Counted from the stretch's first letter, positions 32,086 to 41,471 are shown. The stretch is DNA of 46,690 bases from Fusobacterium mortiferum ATCC 9817 (GCF_000158195.2 NZ_GL987994.1:49638-96327), one strand, 5' to 3'. Program-made: numbers and translations. Notes: a model not told the origin generated them from the sequence alone.

Positions 32086-32162
32086 GGGGGTGTAGCTCAG
32101 TTGGTTAGAGCGCATGCCTGTCACGCATGAGGTCGCGAGTTCGACCCTCGTCACTCCCGCCA
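32086..32162 (+). tRNA. tRNA-Asp (anticodon GTC)
   Basis: Acceptor GGGGGTG/CACTCCC (one G-U pair), loop CTGTCAC gives GTC, discriminator G, CCA encoded. Confidence 0.97.
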
Positions 32163-32172
32163 TATTTATTGT

Positions 32173-32248
<76 letters not shown>

Positions 32249-32270
32249 TTTTTTTTAAAAATTGAATAGT

Positions 32271-32354
32271 GCGAGGATGGCGGAATTGGCAGACGCGCTA
32301 GACTTAGGATCTAGTGTCCCAGACGTGAGAGTTCAAGTCTCTCTCTTCGCACCA
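32271..32354 (+). tRNA. tRNA-Leu (anticodon TAG)
   Basis: A class II tRNA with a long variable arm; acceptor GCGAGGA/TCTTCGC (one G-U pair), loop CTTAGGA gives TAG, CCA encoded. Last tRNA of the array. Confidence 0.97.
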
Positions 32355-32368
32355 TACATGTATATGAT

Positions 32369-32394
32369 ACTCCATAAAAATGGAGTTTTTTTTT
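32369..32394 (+). terminator. Terminator of the tRNA array
   Basis: ACTCCAT (32369-32375) pairs with ATGGAGT (32380-32386) around AAAA, followed by nine Ts. Confidence 0.9.
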
Positions 32395-32496
32395 ATTCTA
32401 AAATAACTTATTCTTTACCACAGCCTCTAAATATAAAAAAGTTAAAATTATAGAGCTAAAGATAGGATATTGTCTATTTTTTTGTACTAGTAGTAC

Positions 32497-32526
32497 TTTA
32501 CAAAACCGATAAAAATATATTATAAT
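32497..32526 (+). promoter_or_regulatory. Promoter of the peptidase-mreC gene cluster
   Basis: TTTACA (32497-32502), an 18-nt spacer and TATAAT (32521-32526), 39 nt before the ATG at 32566. A GTAC...GTAC inverted repeat (32484-32496) sits just upstream. Confidence 0.75.
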
Positions 32527-32565
32527 TAATAGAAAGAAATGAAATTAAATTTAGGAGGATAATAG

Positions 32566-33675
32566 ATGATAAATAGAGAAAGAATGGTAGAGAATTTTAT
32601 AAATATGGCAAAAATTTCTTCACCATCATTAAAAGAGAGAGAAGTAGCTGATTATATAAAAAAAGAATTAGAAAGTATTGGATTAGAGGTAATAGAAGAT
32701 AATGCTGGGGAAAAAACTGGAGGAAATTCTGGAAATATAATAGGAATATTAAGAGCTCCTGGAAAGAAAAAGGTTTTATTAAGTGCACATATGGATACAG
32801 TCTTACCTTGTGATAAGGTAAATCCTATTATAGAAAATGGAATAATTAAAAGTGATGGAACTACTGTATTAGGTGGAGATGATAAAGCTGGAATAGCTAA
32901 TATAATAGAGGCTATAAGAGTTATAAAAGAAAATAACTTTGATCATCCAGAAATAATAGTTGTGTGCTCAATAGCAGAAGAGATAGGGCTATTAGGAGCT
33001 AAAAATTTTGATATAGAAAAATATGCACCTGATTATTCATTTATTTTAGATTCAAGTGGAAAACCAGGGATAGCAATAATTCAAACTCCTTATTCTGCAA
33101 AAGGAGAGATGAAAATAATAGGAAAACCTGCTCATGCAGGAATAGCTCCAGAAAATGGAATAAATGCTCTTACAGTGGCAGCACATGCTATAACTAAAAT
33201 AAAATTAGGAAGAATAGATAGTGAAACAACTTCTAATATTGGAGTAGTAAGAGGTGGCGAAGCTGTAAATATAGTTATGCCAGAAGTTACTCTTCACTAT
33301 GAAGCAAGAAGTTTCTCAGGAGAAAAATTAGATAGTCTATTAAAAGAAACAAATGATATTTTTGTAGAGGTAGCAAAAGAGTTTGGTGCAGAGTTTGAAA
33401 ATAATGTTGTAAAGGGATATTCTGGATATCATTTAGATAAAAATGAAGATATATTAAAATATTTTGAAAAAGCTTGTATGAATGCTGAGGTAGAGTATAT
33501 AACTAAATCTACTGGTGGAGGAAGTGACTCTAATATCTATAATGAAAAAGGATACAAGGCTCTTACAATAGCTGTAGGAATGACAAAAGTTCATACAAAA
33601 GAAGAGTATATAGAGATAGAAGATATGGTAAAAACAGCAAAATTAGTTGTAGAAGTATTAAAGGAAATAGCATAA
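32566..33675 (+). CDS. M20-family metallopeptidase (PepT-like)
   Basis: A 369-residue zinc aminopeptidase-type enzyme. Metal and catalytic motifs are SAHMDTV (~73), LGGDDKAG (~104) with the bridging Asp, SIAEEIGLLGAK (~136) with the catalytic Glu pair, DSSGKPG (~163), and a C-terminal His in TKVHTKEEYIEI (~344). The dimerisation lid holds GKPAHAGIAPENGINAL. It matches the PepT-like M20 peptidase group, which trims peptides in the cytoplasm; the exact substrate is not given by sequence. It is the first gene of a long plus-strand cluster, 1 nt before mreC. Confidence 0.9.
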   Translation: MINRERMVENFINMAKISSPSLKEREVADYIKKELESIGLEVIEDNAGEKTGGNSGNIIGILRAPGKKKVLLSAHMDTVLPCDKVNPIIENGIIKSDGTTVLGGDDKAGIANIIEAIRVIKENNFDHPEIIVVCSIAEEIGLLGAKNFDIEKYAPDYSFILDSSGKPGIAIIQTPYSAKGEMKIIGKPAHAGIAPENGINALTVAAHAITKIKLGRIDSETTSNIGVVRGGEAVNIVMPEVTLHYEARSFSGEKLDSLLKETNDIFVEVAKEFGAEFENNVVKGYSGYHLDKNEDILKYFEKACMNAEVEYITKSTGGGSDSNIYNEKGYKALTIAVGMTKVHTKEEYIEIEDMVKTAKLVVEVLKEIA

Positions 33676-33676
33676 A

Positions 33677-34522
33677 ATGTTTCATAAAAATAAAAATTCT
33701 CATAGTGTTAAGAGAAGAAAAATATATATAATTTCACTATGTCTACTCTTCCTTTTTTTAGTATTCAAAGGTGCTATTAATCAGGGAATTGATTTATTAA
33801 GTTATATTGTTTTTCCAGTGCAAAGAAAAATATATCAAATTGGAAATTATGTTAAGGAAACTAAAGAAGCTGTAATAAGTTATCAGAGAGTTTTAGAAGA
33901 GAATAGAGAGTTAAAAAATGAACATATAAAGTATGAGATGTTAGTATCTTATAATAAAAGATTACAAGAGGAAAATAAAAGATTAAGAGATATTCTTGGA
34001 ATAAAAGAGGAGAAAAAAATTAATTTACGAGTGGCTAAAATTAATTTTAGAAATCCAAGTAATCTTTATGTTAGATTTTATATAAATCAGGGTAAAAAAG
34101 ATGGAATTAAAAAAAATATGATAGTTCTATCGGGAGAAACTCTAATAGGGAAAATAGGTAGAGTGTATGATGATTATTCAATAGTAGATATGGTCACTTC
34201 AGAAAATTTTAATGTAAGTGCTATGACAGAAAGCCAAATGTTAGGAATAATCAAAGGTAGTGATGAAGATGATGGAACATTGTATTTTGAAGCAAATACT
34301 TTCCAAAATAGTATAGTTGTAGGAGAAAAAGTATATACCTCTGGAATTAGTGAGATTTATCCAAAAGGTTTATATATAGGAAAGGTATCAGAGATAGATA
34401 ATAGTGATGGAGAGATATTTAGAAGTATAAAGGTAAAAAATGATGTTGATATTCTAAATATGACAGAAGTATTAATTTTGATGTTAGAAGATAAAAAAGA
34501 GGAGAAAAATGGTAAAATTTAA
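33677..34522 (+). CDS. mreC: Rod-shape protein MreC
   Basis: A 281-residue bitopic protein: a short basic start, one membrane helix (~17-35), a coiled coil (~60-105, with LEENRELKNEHI and NKRLQEENKRL) and a C-terminal double beta-barrel (GETLIGKIGRVYDDYSIVDMVTSE near residue 152). It organises the elongation wall machinery in the periplasm. No mreB or mreD lies beside it here. It overlaps the next gene by 14 bases. Confidence 0.93.
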   Translation: MFHKNKNSHSVKRRKIYIISLCLLFLFLVFKGAINQGIDLLSYIVFPVQRKIYQIGNYVKETKEAVISYQRVLEENRELKNEHIKYEMLVSYNKRLQEENKRLRDILGIKEEKKINLRVAKINFRNPSNLYVRFYINQGKKDGIKKNMIVLSGETLIGKIGRVYDDYSIVDMVTSENFNVSAMTESQMLGIIKGSDEDDGTLYFEANTFQNSIVVGEKVYTSGISEIYPKGLYIGKVSEIDNSDGEIFRSIKVKNDVDILNMTEVLILMLEDKKEEKNGKI

Positions 34523-35042
34523 ATATCTTTTTCTATTTTTAGTTGTAATATTTATATCTTTTGCTAAAAATATAGAAGAGATAGAGGATATGACAATCAA
34601 TATAGAAGAGAGACTTTCTTTGAATGGAGATATAAAAAAAAGTGAATATATATTACAATATATTAAGCCAGATTTTATTAGAAAGGATATCTTGAGTCCT
34701 GAATTAAATAAAGGAGAAATATATATATATGACTCTAAAAAGAAAGTTATGTATCTTCCACTTTTTGATCAAGTTAGTGAAGAAATTTTAAATGAAGAAG
34801 AGGATAGTACTTTAGAGGCTATTAACTATATTTTAAAAGAGAAAAAAGAGTTTAAAGAGGGAAAAATTAATCTAAAAGATGGATTAATAATAGAGTTAAA
34901 AAAGTTAAAGAAATTTTCAGAATATACTTTACCAGAGATCATTATAATTTATGATGGAAATGTAAAAGTAGGAGAATTAAAGATAAAAAATTATAAAATT
35001 AATAGTAAATTGAATAAAGAGGAGCTGTCACTCCATGATTAA
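34509..35042 (+). CDS. Exported LolA-like protein
   Basis: A 177-residue protein with a signal peptide (~1-19, ending ISFAK) and a body of beta strands with a DPxxLR-free LolA-like plan: IEDMTINIEERLSL, GEIYIYDSKKKVMYLPLFDQ, KDGLIIELKK, and TLPEIIIIYDGN. It resembles outer-membrane lipoprotein carrier proteins, which move lipoproteins across the periplasm, but the match is by pattern only. It overlaps mreC upstream and recO downstream by a few bases. Confidence 0.6.
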   Translation: MVKFKYLFLFLVVIFISFAKNIEEIEDMTINIEERLSLNGDIKKSEYILQYIKPDFIRKDILSPELNKGEIYIYDSKKKVMYLPLFDQVSEEILNEEEDSTLEAINYILKEKKEFKEGKINLKDGLIIELKKLKKFSEYTLPEIIIIYDGNVKVGELKIKNYKINSKLNKEELSLHD

Positions 35043-35751
35043 ATTTATAAATGACAATGGTATAGTTATAAATAAGAGAGATTTTGGAGAAGCGGATAGA
35101 TATGTAAGTGTATTTACCGAAAATTTTGGGAAATTAGTTTTTCTTTTAAAAGGAATTAGAAAAAGTAAGAAAAGAGAGTTAAGTTCAGTAGATATACTTA
35201 CTCTTTCTAAATTTACATTTTATAGAAAAGGAGAAAATTATACAGTTTCTAGTTTTAATGAAGTAGATTCTTATTTAGAGATAAAGTCAGATTTAGATAA
35301 TTTAGGAATTGCTTTATATATTCTTGCTATTTTAAATGAGATTTTAGTAGAAAATAATAGAAAAAAATCTTTGTATAATATTACAATAAAAACACTTAAT
35401 TACTTAAAAGAGAGTGAAGATAAAAGAAAAAATTATATTTTATTAGGATATTATTTATACTATCTTATAAAAGATGAAGGATTAAAAATAGATATAGGAG
35501 AGGGAAATAATTTTTCCTATGAAAAATCAAAGTTTTTAATAGAAAATGAAAAATATAGTTATAAGGTATCACAAGAGGAGAAAGAAATCGTAGAGTTGTT
35601 TATTACTGGAAAAGTAAGAAATATAATAGAAGGTAGTTATTTATTTGAAAATATTAAAGAAGTAGTAGTTCTATTTGAAAAATATATAAATTTTCATTTA
35701 GGAGTACAACTAAAATTAAAAAATTATGTTATGGGGGTAGAGAATGATTAA
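35035..35751 (+). CDS. recO: DNA repair protein RecO
   Basis: A 238-residue protein: N-terminal OB fold (residues 1-80, with GIVINKRDFGEADRYVSVFTENFGKLVFLLKG), then a helical C-terminal domain. It loads RecA onto SSB-coated DNA with RecR. The C-terminal zinc-ribbon cysteines found in many RecO proteins are absent here. It overlaps the LolA-like gene by 8 bases and the PTS gene by 8. Confidence 0.9.
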   Translation: MIKFINDNGIVINKRDFGEADRYVSVFTENFGKLVFLLKGIRKSKKRELSSVDILTLSKFTFYRKGENYTVSSFNEVDSYLEIKSDLDNLGIALYILAILNEILVENNRKKSLYNITIKTLNYLKESEDKRKNYILLGYYLYYLIKDEGLKIDIGEGNNFSYEKSKFLIENEKYSYKVSQEEKEIVELFITGKVRNIIEGSYLFENIKEVVVLFEKYINFHLGVQLKLKNYVMGVEND

Positions 35752-36217
35752 TATAGTAAAAATAACTGATTATATGTCAGAAGAATTAATTTCTCTTAAT
35801 CTAAAAGCAAGGACAAAGGATGAGGTATTATTGGAACTATCAAAGTTGATGGAAGCTTCACCTAATATTTCTAAGGAAGGTAACAACATATACAAATCTC
35901 TTGTGGAAAGAGAAAAATTAGGAAGTACAGGAATAGGAAAAGGAGTTGCTATTCCACATGCTAAGACAGAAGCAGCTAAAAGTTTAACAATAGCTTTTGG
36001 AATTAGTAAAGAAAGAGTAGATTTTAAATCTCTAGATAATGAAAATGTAAATATATTTTTTGTATTTGCTTCTCCAAATAAAGATAGTCAAGTGTATTTA
36101 AAAGTTTTAGCAAGAATATCACGTTTAATAAGAGAAGAGAGTTTTAGGCAAGGACTATTAGATTGTAAAACTCCTAAAGAAGTAATAGAGTATATAAATA
36201 AAAAAGAATCAGTGTAG
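35744..36217 (+). CDS. PTS EIIA-type protein (PtsN/fructose class)
   Basis: A 157-residue EIIA domain of the mannitol/fructose/PtsN type. The phosphorylated His lies in GVAIPHAKTEA (~66), preceded by REKLGSTGIGK, followed by VFASPNKDSQVYLKVLARISRLI. With no permease domains nearby it is probably a regulatory EIIA (PtsN-like) rather than part of a sugar transporter. It overlaps recO and abuts nrdR. Confidence 0.88.
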   Translation: MINIVKITDYMSEELISLNLKARTKDEVLLELSKLMEASPNISKEGNNIYKSLVEREKLGSTGIGKGVAIPHAKTEAAKSLTIAFGISKERVDFKSLDNENVNIFFVFASPNKDSQVYLKVLARISRLIREESFRQGLLDCKTPKEVIEYINKKESV

Positions 36218-36226
36218 GTGAGGGAT

Positions 36227-36688
36227 ATGAGATGTCCATTTTGTAATTCAGAGGATACAAAAGTAGTAGACAGTCGTTCTTTTATGGATGGCTTCTCTAT
36301 TAAAAGACGTCGTGAATGTATAAAGTGTGAAAAAAGATTTACTACTTATGAAAAAATAGAAGAAACTCCTTTATATATTGTAAAAAAAGACAATAGAAGA
36401 GAAAAATTTGATAGGAACAAACTTTTAAATGGTCTTATCAGAGCTACCATTAAAAGAAATATAAGTAGAGAAGAGTTAGATACTTTTGTTCTTGAGATAG
36501 AGAAATATATACAAAACTCTCTTAAAAATGAAATTAGTAGTAGAGAATTGGGGGAGTTGGTAATGGAGAGATTACTTGAAATGGACGAAGTAGCTTATGT
36601 TAGATTTGTTTCTGTATATAAGGAGTTTGATGATATAAAGTCTTTCATAGAGTTGGTAGAAAAAATTAGCAATAGGAAAGGTGAATAG
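36227..36688 (+). CDS. nrdR: Ribonucleotide reductase repressor NrdR
   Basis: A 153-residue zinc-ribbon/ATP-cone repressor. The start at ATG 36227 gives the family-typical MRCPFC; a GTG at 36218 would add three residues. The zinc ribbon uses CPFC (3-6) and CIKC (~31-34) with RRRE between. The ATP cone (~48-138) includes VKKDNRREKFDRNKLLNGL. It senses nucleotides and represses reductase genes; the nrdDG operon at 14090 in this window carries two matching boxes. It starts just after the PTS gene. Confidence 0.95.
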   Translation: MRCPFCNSEDTKVVDSRSFMDGFSIKRRRECIKCEKRFTTYEKIEETPLYIVKKDNRREKFDRNKLLNGLIRATIKRNISREELDTFVLEIEKYIQNSLKNEISSRELGELVMERLLEMDEVAYVRFVSVYKEFDDIKSFIELVEKISNRKGE

Positions 36689-37621
36689 ATGAGAATATTA
36701 TTTATGGGAACTCCAGAGTTTGCAGTTCCATCTTTTGATGTATTAAATTCTGAATATGAGATAGTAGGAGCTTTTACAAAGATAGATAAACCCAATATGA
36801 GAGGGAAAAAAATAAAATTCACTCCAGTAAAAGAGTATGCATTAGAGCATAATATACCTGTATATCAACCTAATACATTAAAAAGTGAAGAAACTAAAAA
36901 CTTAATAAAAGAATTAAATCCAGATTTAATAGTAGTAGTAGCTTATGGGAAAATTTTACCAAAAGAGATAATAGAGATGCCAAAATATGGAGTAATAAAT
37001 GTACATTCATCTTTACTTCCAAAATATAGAGGAGCAGCTCCTATAAATGCAGCTCTTATACATGGAGAAGAAGAAAGTGGAGTAAGTATAATGTATATAG
37101 CAGAAGAGTTAGATGCAGGAGATGTGATACTTACTGTGAAAACAAAAATAACTGATGAAGATACTTTCTTAACTTTACATGATAGGTTAAAAGAGTTAGG
37201 AGCAAAGGGATTAATAGAAGCAGTAAGACTTATAGAAAAAGGCGAAGCTCCAAGAATACCTCAAAATCATTCAGAGGCCACATTTGTAAAGCCTTTTTCT
37301 AAAGATGATTGTAAAATTAATTGGAGTAAAACTGAAAGAGAAATTTTTAATTTTGTAAGAGGAATGAATCCTTTTCCAAGTGCTTTCACTATTTGTGAAG
37401 ATAAGATTTTTAAAATTTATGGAGTGAAAGAAAATTTTAAAACTTATGAGAGTGGAGTGTGTGGAGAAGTAGTAGATATCAAAAAAGGTGAAGGAGTAAT
37501 AGTAAAAACTGGAAATGGAAGTGTAATACTAACTCAAGTAAAACCAGAGAATAAAAAGCTTTTAAATGGAGCTGATATAATCAATGGTGGAATATTAAAA
37601 GTTGGAGATATCTTAAAATAA
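36689..37621 (+). CDS. fmt: Methionyl-tRNA formyltransferase
   Basis: A 310-residue enzyme that formylates initiator Met-tRNA using 10-formyl-THF. Motifs: FMGTPEFAVPSFD at the start, VVAYGKILPKEII (~92), and HSSLLPKYRGAAPINAAL (~109), with the catalytic Asn-His-Asp set carried by NVHSSLLP and LDAGD. The C-terminal OB-like domain is present. It begins the base after nrdR's stop and is followed by folD, which supplies the folate cofactor branch. Confidence 0.95.
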   Translation: MRILFMGTPEFAVPSFDVLNSEYEIVGAFTKIDKPNMRGKKIKFTPVKEYALEHNIPVYQPNTLKSEETKNLIKELNPDLIVVVAYGKILPKEIIEMPKYGVINVHSSLLPKYRGAAPINAALIHGEEESGVSIMYIAEELDAGDVILTVKTKITDEDTFLTLHDRLKELGAKGLIEAVRLIEKGEAPRIPQNHSEATFVKPFSKDDCKINWSKTEREIFNFVRGMNPFPSAFTICEDKIFKIYGVKENFKTYESGVCGEVVDIKKGEGVIVKTGNGSVILTQVKPENKKLLNGADIINGGILKVGDILK

Positions 37622-37646
37622 AATAAGAGAGGTAATACATAAAAGG

Positions 37647-38498
37647 ATGATAAGATTAGATGGAAAAGAGCTATCTCAAAAACTAAAAGCTCAGATAAAA
37701 GAAGAAACTTCTCAATTAAAAGAGAGAATAGGTAAAGTGCCAGGACTAGCAATAGTTTTATTAGGAGATAATCCAGCTTCAAAAATCTACGTGAATTCTA
37801 AAATAAAAGGATGTAGTGAGTTAGGATTTGAAAGTTTTGCACATTTTTTACCAGAAGATACTAGTGAAGAAAAAGTTTTAGAGTTAATAGAGAATTTAAA
37901 TAATGATGAAAGAGTAAATGGAATCTTAGTACAATTACCATTGCCAAAGCATATAGATGAGAAAAAAGTAATAGATAAGATAGCTTTAGAAAAAGATGTA
38001 GATGGTTTTAAACCAGAAAACTTAGGACTTTTAATGTTAGGAGATAAGAATTCTATGCAACCTTGTACTCCAGCTGGAATTATGGAGATGTTAAAAGCCT
38101 ATTCAATAGATTTAATTGGAAAAGATGTAGTGGTAGTGGGAAGAAGTAATATTGTAGGAAAGCCTATGGCAAATCTTATGATAAATGCTGGAGCCACTGT
38201 TACTGTTTGTAATAGTAAGACTAAAGACTTAAAAAAGAAAACAAGTGAAGCTGATGTTGTAGTTATGGCAATAGGTCAAGCTAAATTTTTAACTGAAGAT
38301 ATGGTAAAAGAGGGAGCTATAATAGTAGATGTAGGTATAAATAGAACAGAGGAAGGGTTATTTGGGGATGTAGATTATGAAAATGTAAGTAAGAAATCTT
38401 CATATATTACTCCTGTACCTGGTGGAGTTGGACCTATGACAGTAGCTATGCTATTTGCTAATACTATGAGAGCTTTTAAAAATAATAATATAAAATAG
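37647..38498 (+). CDS. folD: Methylene-THF dehydrogenase/cyclohydrolase FolD
   Basis: A 283-residue bifunctional enzyme making 10-formyl-THF, the donor used by Fmt upstream. Motifs: PGLAIVLLGDNPASKIYVNSK (~31) with the catalytic Tyr-Lys, QLPLPKHID, GRSNIVGKPMANL (~164) for NADP binding, and PVPGGVGPMTVAML (~256). It lies 25 nt after fmt; the pair is functionally linked. Confidence 0.95.
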   Translation: MIRLDGKELSQKLKAQIKEETSQLKERIGKVPGLAIVLLGDNPASKIYVNSKIKGCSELGFESFAHFLPEDTSEEKVLELIENLNNDERVNGILVQLPLPKHIDEKKVIDKIALEKDVDGFKPENLGLLMLGDKNSMQPCTPAGIMEMLKAYSIDLIGKDVVVVGRSNIVGKPMANLMINAGATVTVCNSKTKDLKKKTSEADVVVMAIGQAKFLTEDMVKEGAIIVDVGINRTEEGLFGDVDYENVSKKSSYITPVPGGVGPMTVAMLFANTMRAFKNNNIK

Positions 38499-38514
38499 AA
38501 GCAAGGGAGAAATT

Positions 38515-38964
38515 ATGAAAAAAAATGAAAAAAGAGAGTATTATATAGTAGATAAAAGAATACTTCCAAATTCTATTCAAAGTGTAATCAAGGTAAATGA
38601 TTTAGTACAACATACAAAAATCTCAAAATATGAGGCTATAAAAAAAGTTGGAATAAGTAGAAGTACATATTATAAATATAAAGATTACATAAAACCTTTC
38701 TTTGAGAGTGGAAAAGATAAGGTGTTTAGTATTCATATGTCTCTAGTAGATAAGCCAAGAATATTAGCAAGTATATTAAATATAATAGCTGGAGAGGATA
38801 TGAATGTACTTACAATAGTACAAAATATAGCTGTAGATGGAATAGCAAAGTCTACTATTTCAATTCAAACTACTGAAAATATGCTAAGAAAAATAGAAGG
38901 AATGTTAGAAAAAATTTCAGAAGTAGATGGAGTAAAAGACTTAAGAATAATAGGAAGTAACTAA
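38515..38964 (+). CDS. ACT-domain regulatory protein (UPF0735/PheB type)
   Basis: A 149-residue protein: an N-terminal HTH-like part (~20-60, LVQHTKISKYEAIKKVGISRSTYYKYKDYI) and a C-terminal ACT domain (~75-145, VFSIHMSLVDKPRILASILNIIAGEDMNVLTI). This is the plan of the UPF0735/PheB family. ACT domains bind amino acids. The target is unknown. It sits 16 nt after folD and just before accB. Confidence 0.85.
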   Translation: MKKNEKREYYIVDKRILPNSIQSVIKVNDLVQHTKISKYEAIKKVGISRSTYYKYKDYIKPFFESGKDKVFSIHMSLVDKPRILASILNIIAGEDMNVLTIVQNIAVDGIAKSTISIQTTENMLRKIEGMLEKISEVDGVKDLRIIGSN

Positions 38965-38992
38965 TATAAAATATCACGGAGGACATAAAGAG

Positions 38993-39445
38993 ATGAAAAT
39001 AGATGTAAAAACTATAAGAGAGTTAGCTGAAAATATAGAGAAATACAATTTAAATGAGGTGGCACTAGAGAGTGAAGGAGTAAAATTAGTGCTTAAAAAA
39101 GAGAAGCCAGTAAAAGTAGGGGCTATTCAAGTTCAACAACCTTTAGTACAACAATATGTAAATAATAATGATGAGATAGAAACTAAAGAGGAAATAGTAG
39201 ATTGTGGAGAAAAAGAGTGTATACTAGCCCCTATGGTAGGAACTTTTTATAAATCATCAGCACCTGGAAATCCAGCTTTTGTAGAAGCAGGAATGAATGT
39301 TTCAGTAGGAGATACTCTATGTATAATAGAAGCAATGAAACTTATGAATGAAGTAAAAGCCACAAAAAATTGTAAAATTGTAAAAATTCTAGTAGAAGAT
39401 GGTCAAATAGTTAAAAAGGGAGATAAACTATTCGAAATAGAGTAG
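38993..39445 (+). CDS. accB: Biotin carboxyl carrier protein of acetyl-CoA carboxylase
   Basis: A 150-residue carrier: an N-terminal segment with IRELAENIEKYNLNEVALESEGVKLVLKK, a linker, and a C-terminal biotinyl domain (~75-150). The biotin Lys is in EAMKLMNEV (~119). The APMVGTFYKSSAPGNPAFVEAG thumb region marks it as AccB. It supplies the carboxyl group for malonyl-CoA in fatty-acid synthesis. The usual neighbour accC is not beside it; the next gene is a CorC-like protein. Confidence 0.93.
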   Translation: MKIDVKTIRELAENIEKYNLNEVALESEGVKLVLKKEKPVKVGAIQVQQPLVQQYVNNNDEIETKEEIVDCGEKECILAPMVGTFYKSSAPGNPAFVEAGMNVSVGDTLCIIEAMKLMNEVKATKNCKIVKILVEDGQIVKKGDKLFEIE

Positions 39446-39475
39446 TTTGTATTTTCTATCATTCTATGGTAAAAT
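39446..39475 (+). promoter_or_regulatory. Likely promoter of the CorC-like gene
   Basis: TTTGTA (39446-39451), an 18-nt spacer and TAAAAT (39470-39475) preceded by TG one base away (extended -10). The TTG start lies 48 nt downstream. Confidence 0.55.
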
Positions 39476-39523
39476 AGTATTATATAAAATAAGAAATCTT
39501 GAGAAGGAGAGTGTAAAAACGAA

Positions 39524-40807
39524 TTGGACACGTACCAAAATATTTTGTTGTTAGTCGTATTGATTATGTTATCTGGTTTTTTCTCAGCTTCAGAAACTGC
39601 ACTTACATCATTTAGAAGTATACATCTAGAAAAGTTTGAAGATGGAAAAAATGCTAAAAAAGTGGAACTTTTAAAAAAATGGTTAAAAAATCCTAATGAG
39701 ATGTTAACAGGACTTTTAGTAGGGAATAATATTGTAAATATACTAGCTTCGTCAATAGCAACTGTTGTTACTATTAATATAATGGGAGGAACATCAAGTT
39801 CATCAGTAGCGGTTGCAACTGTTGGAATGACAATAATTATTCTTATTTTTGGAGAGATTACTCCTAAAATTATAGCTAAAAATCAGTCTGTAAAAATAGC
39901 AGGAGTAGTAGTTAGCATTATTTATTATTTTGCTTGGGTTCTAAAACCAATAATAAAAATATTAATGATGATATCAAAATTTATTGGAAGATTGATGGGA
40001 ATAGAACTACATGATGAAGGACTTATGATAACAGAAGAGGATATTATCTCTTTTGTAAATGTAGGAGAGGCTGAAGGTATCATTGAAGAGGAAGAAAAAG
40101 AGATGATACACTCAATTGTTGGTTTTGGAGAAACAACAGCTAAAGAGGTAATGACTCCAAGAACATCTATGTTTGCTCTTGAGGGAGAGGATACATTAGA
40201 TGATGTTTGGGATGAAATAATAGAAAATGGATTTTCAAGAATACCAGTGTATGAGGACACTATAGATAACATAATTGGTGTTTTATATGTAAAAGATATA
40301 TTAAGTGTTATAAAAAATGGAAAAACAGATGTACCTGTAAAAAATTTTGTAAGACCAGGGTATTTTGTTCCAGAAACAAAATCAATTATAGAGATATTAC
40401 AAGAGTTTAGAAGTATGAAGGTACATATTGCTTTAGTATTAGATGAATATGGTGGGATAGTAGGTCTAGTTACAATAGAAGATTTAATAGAAGAGATAAC
40501 TGGAGAGATTCGTGATGAATATGATACTGAAGAGGAAGAGCTTATTCACAAGATAGATGATAATACTTATGAAGTAGATGGAATGATAGATATAGAGACT
40601 TTAGATAAAGAGTTATCAATAGGATTACCAGAATCTGAAGATTACGAAAGCTTAGGAGGACTTATTATTACACAAATAGGAAGAGTGGCAGTAGTTGGAG
40701 ATGAATTTATGTTAAATGATGTAAGATTAAAAGTATTAGAAGTAGATAAGATGAGAGTATCTAAAGTATTAATTGAACTAAATGTAGGAGATAACTCAAA
40801 TGATTAA
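39524..40807 (+). CDS. CNNM/CorC-type transporter with CBS pair (HlyC/CorC family)
   Basis: A 427-residue protein. DUF21/CNNM membrane domain (~1-180, LSGFFSASETALTSFRSI near the start and LLVGNNIVNILASS), then two CBS domains (~205-330, VMTPRTSMFAL and VLDEYGGIVGLVTIEDLIEEI), and a C-terminal CorC_HlyC domain. Relatives export Mg2+ or handle divalent cations; the ion is not known here. The start is a TTG at 39524; AAGGAG lies rather far upstream (14 nt), so initiation may be weak. It overlaps the DUF502 gene by 8 bases. Confidence 0.9.
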   Translation: MDTYQNILLLVVLIMLSGFFSASETALTSFRSIHLEKFEDGKNAKKVELLKKWLKNPNEMLTGLLVGNNIVNILASSIATVVTINIMGGTSSSSVAVATVGMTIIILIFGEITPKIIAKNQSVKIAGVVVSIIYYFAWVLKPIIKILMMISKFIGRLMGIELHDEGLMITEEDIISFVNVGEAEGIIEEEEKEMIHSIVGFGETTAKEVMTPRTSMFALEGEDTLDDVWDEIIENGFSRIPVYEDTIDNIIGVLYVKDILSVIKNGKTDVPVKNFVRPGYFVPETKSIIEILQEFRSMKVHIALVLDEYGGIVGLVTIEDLIEEITGEIRDEYDTEEEELIHKIDDNTYEVDGMIDIETLDKELSIGLPESEDYESLGGLIITQIGRVAVVGDEFMLNDVRLKVLEVDKMRVSKVLIELNVGDNSND

Positions 40808-41471
40808 AAAATTTAAAGCTTACTTTTATACAGGATTGATAGCTTTATTACCAATTGTATTGACTGTCTATATTTTTAACTGGATAGTTGGAATTATGAT
40901 GAGTTTATTAGGAAACTCTTTTGTTACTATAATTATAAAAAATATTCTTCTAGTATTTGTAGAAGAAGGGGATATGGATTATTATTTTCAACTATTAGTG
41001 TATTTTATATCATTAGTTACTATGATAATAGGAACTTGTTTGGTAGGATTTACTTTAAAAATAGTTTTCTTTGCTAAAATTATAAAAAAAGCTAAGGAGT
41101 TATTTATAAAAATACCATTAATAAAACAGGTATATACAACAATCAGTCAAATAATAGAGGTTGCAGTTTCTGATAGAGAGAAGTCATATCAAAAAGTTGT
41201 GATGGTTGAATATCCAAGAAAAGGAATTTATAGTATAGGTTTTTTAACTTCAGAAGATAACTTTTTAATAGGTAGCGCTATTGGAAGAGAAGAAAAAGTG
41301 TATAATGTTTTTATCCCAACTTCTCCAAATCCAACATCAGGAATGTTTATAGTAGTACCAGAGAGTGAAGTAAAAATATTAGATATAAAAATAGATGATG
41401 CTATAAAATTGATTATTTCTGGTGGAGTAATATTACCAGAAAAAAAGGAGATAGAAAAGATTGAAGATTAG
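40800..41471 (+). CDS. DUF502 membrane protein
   Basis: A 223-residue protein with two membrane regions (~9-36 and ~60-85) and a soluble C-terminal domain holding family strings KIPLIKQVYTTISQI, VVMVEYPRKGIYSIGFLTSE and VFIPTSPNPTSGMFIVVPESEV. These match DUF502. The molecular role is not established in the family. It overlaps its neighbours on both sides, so it is part of the same transcript as the CorC-like and TPR genes. Confidence 0.9.
   Translation: MIKKFKAYFYTGLIALLPIVLTVYIFNWIVGIMMSLLGNSFVTIIIKNILLVFVEEGDMDYYFQLLVYFISLVTMIIGTCLVGFTLKIVFFAKIIKKAKELFIKIPLIKQVYTTISQIIEVAVSDREKSYQKVVMVEYPRKGIYSIGFLTSEDNFLIGSAIGREEKVYNVFIPTSPNPTSGMFIVVPESEVKILDIKIDDAIKLIISGGVILPEKKEIEKIED

Noticed and set aside
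32262-32453. 63-residue open frame over the tRNA-Leu gene
   Set aside because: It lies across a well-formed tRNA-Leu and a terminator, so it is a chance frame.
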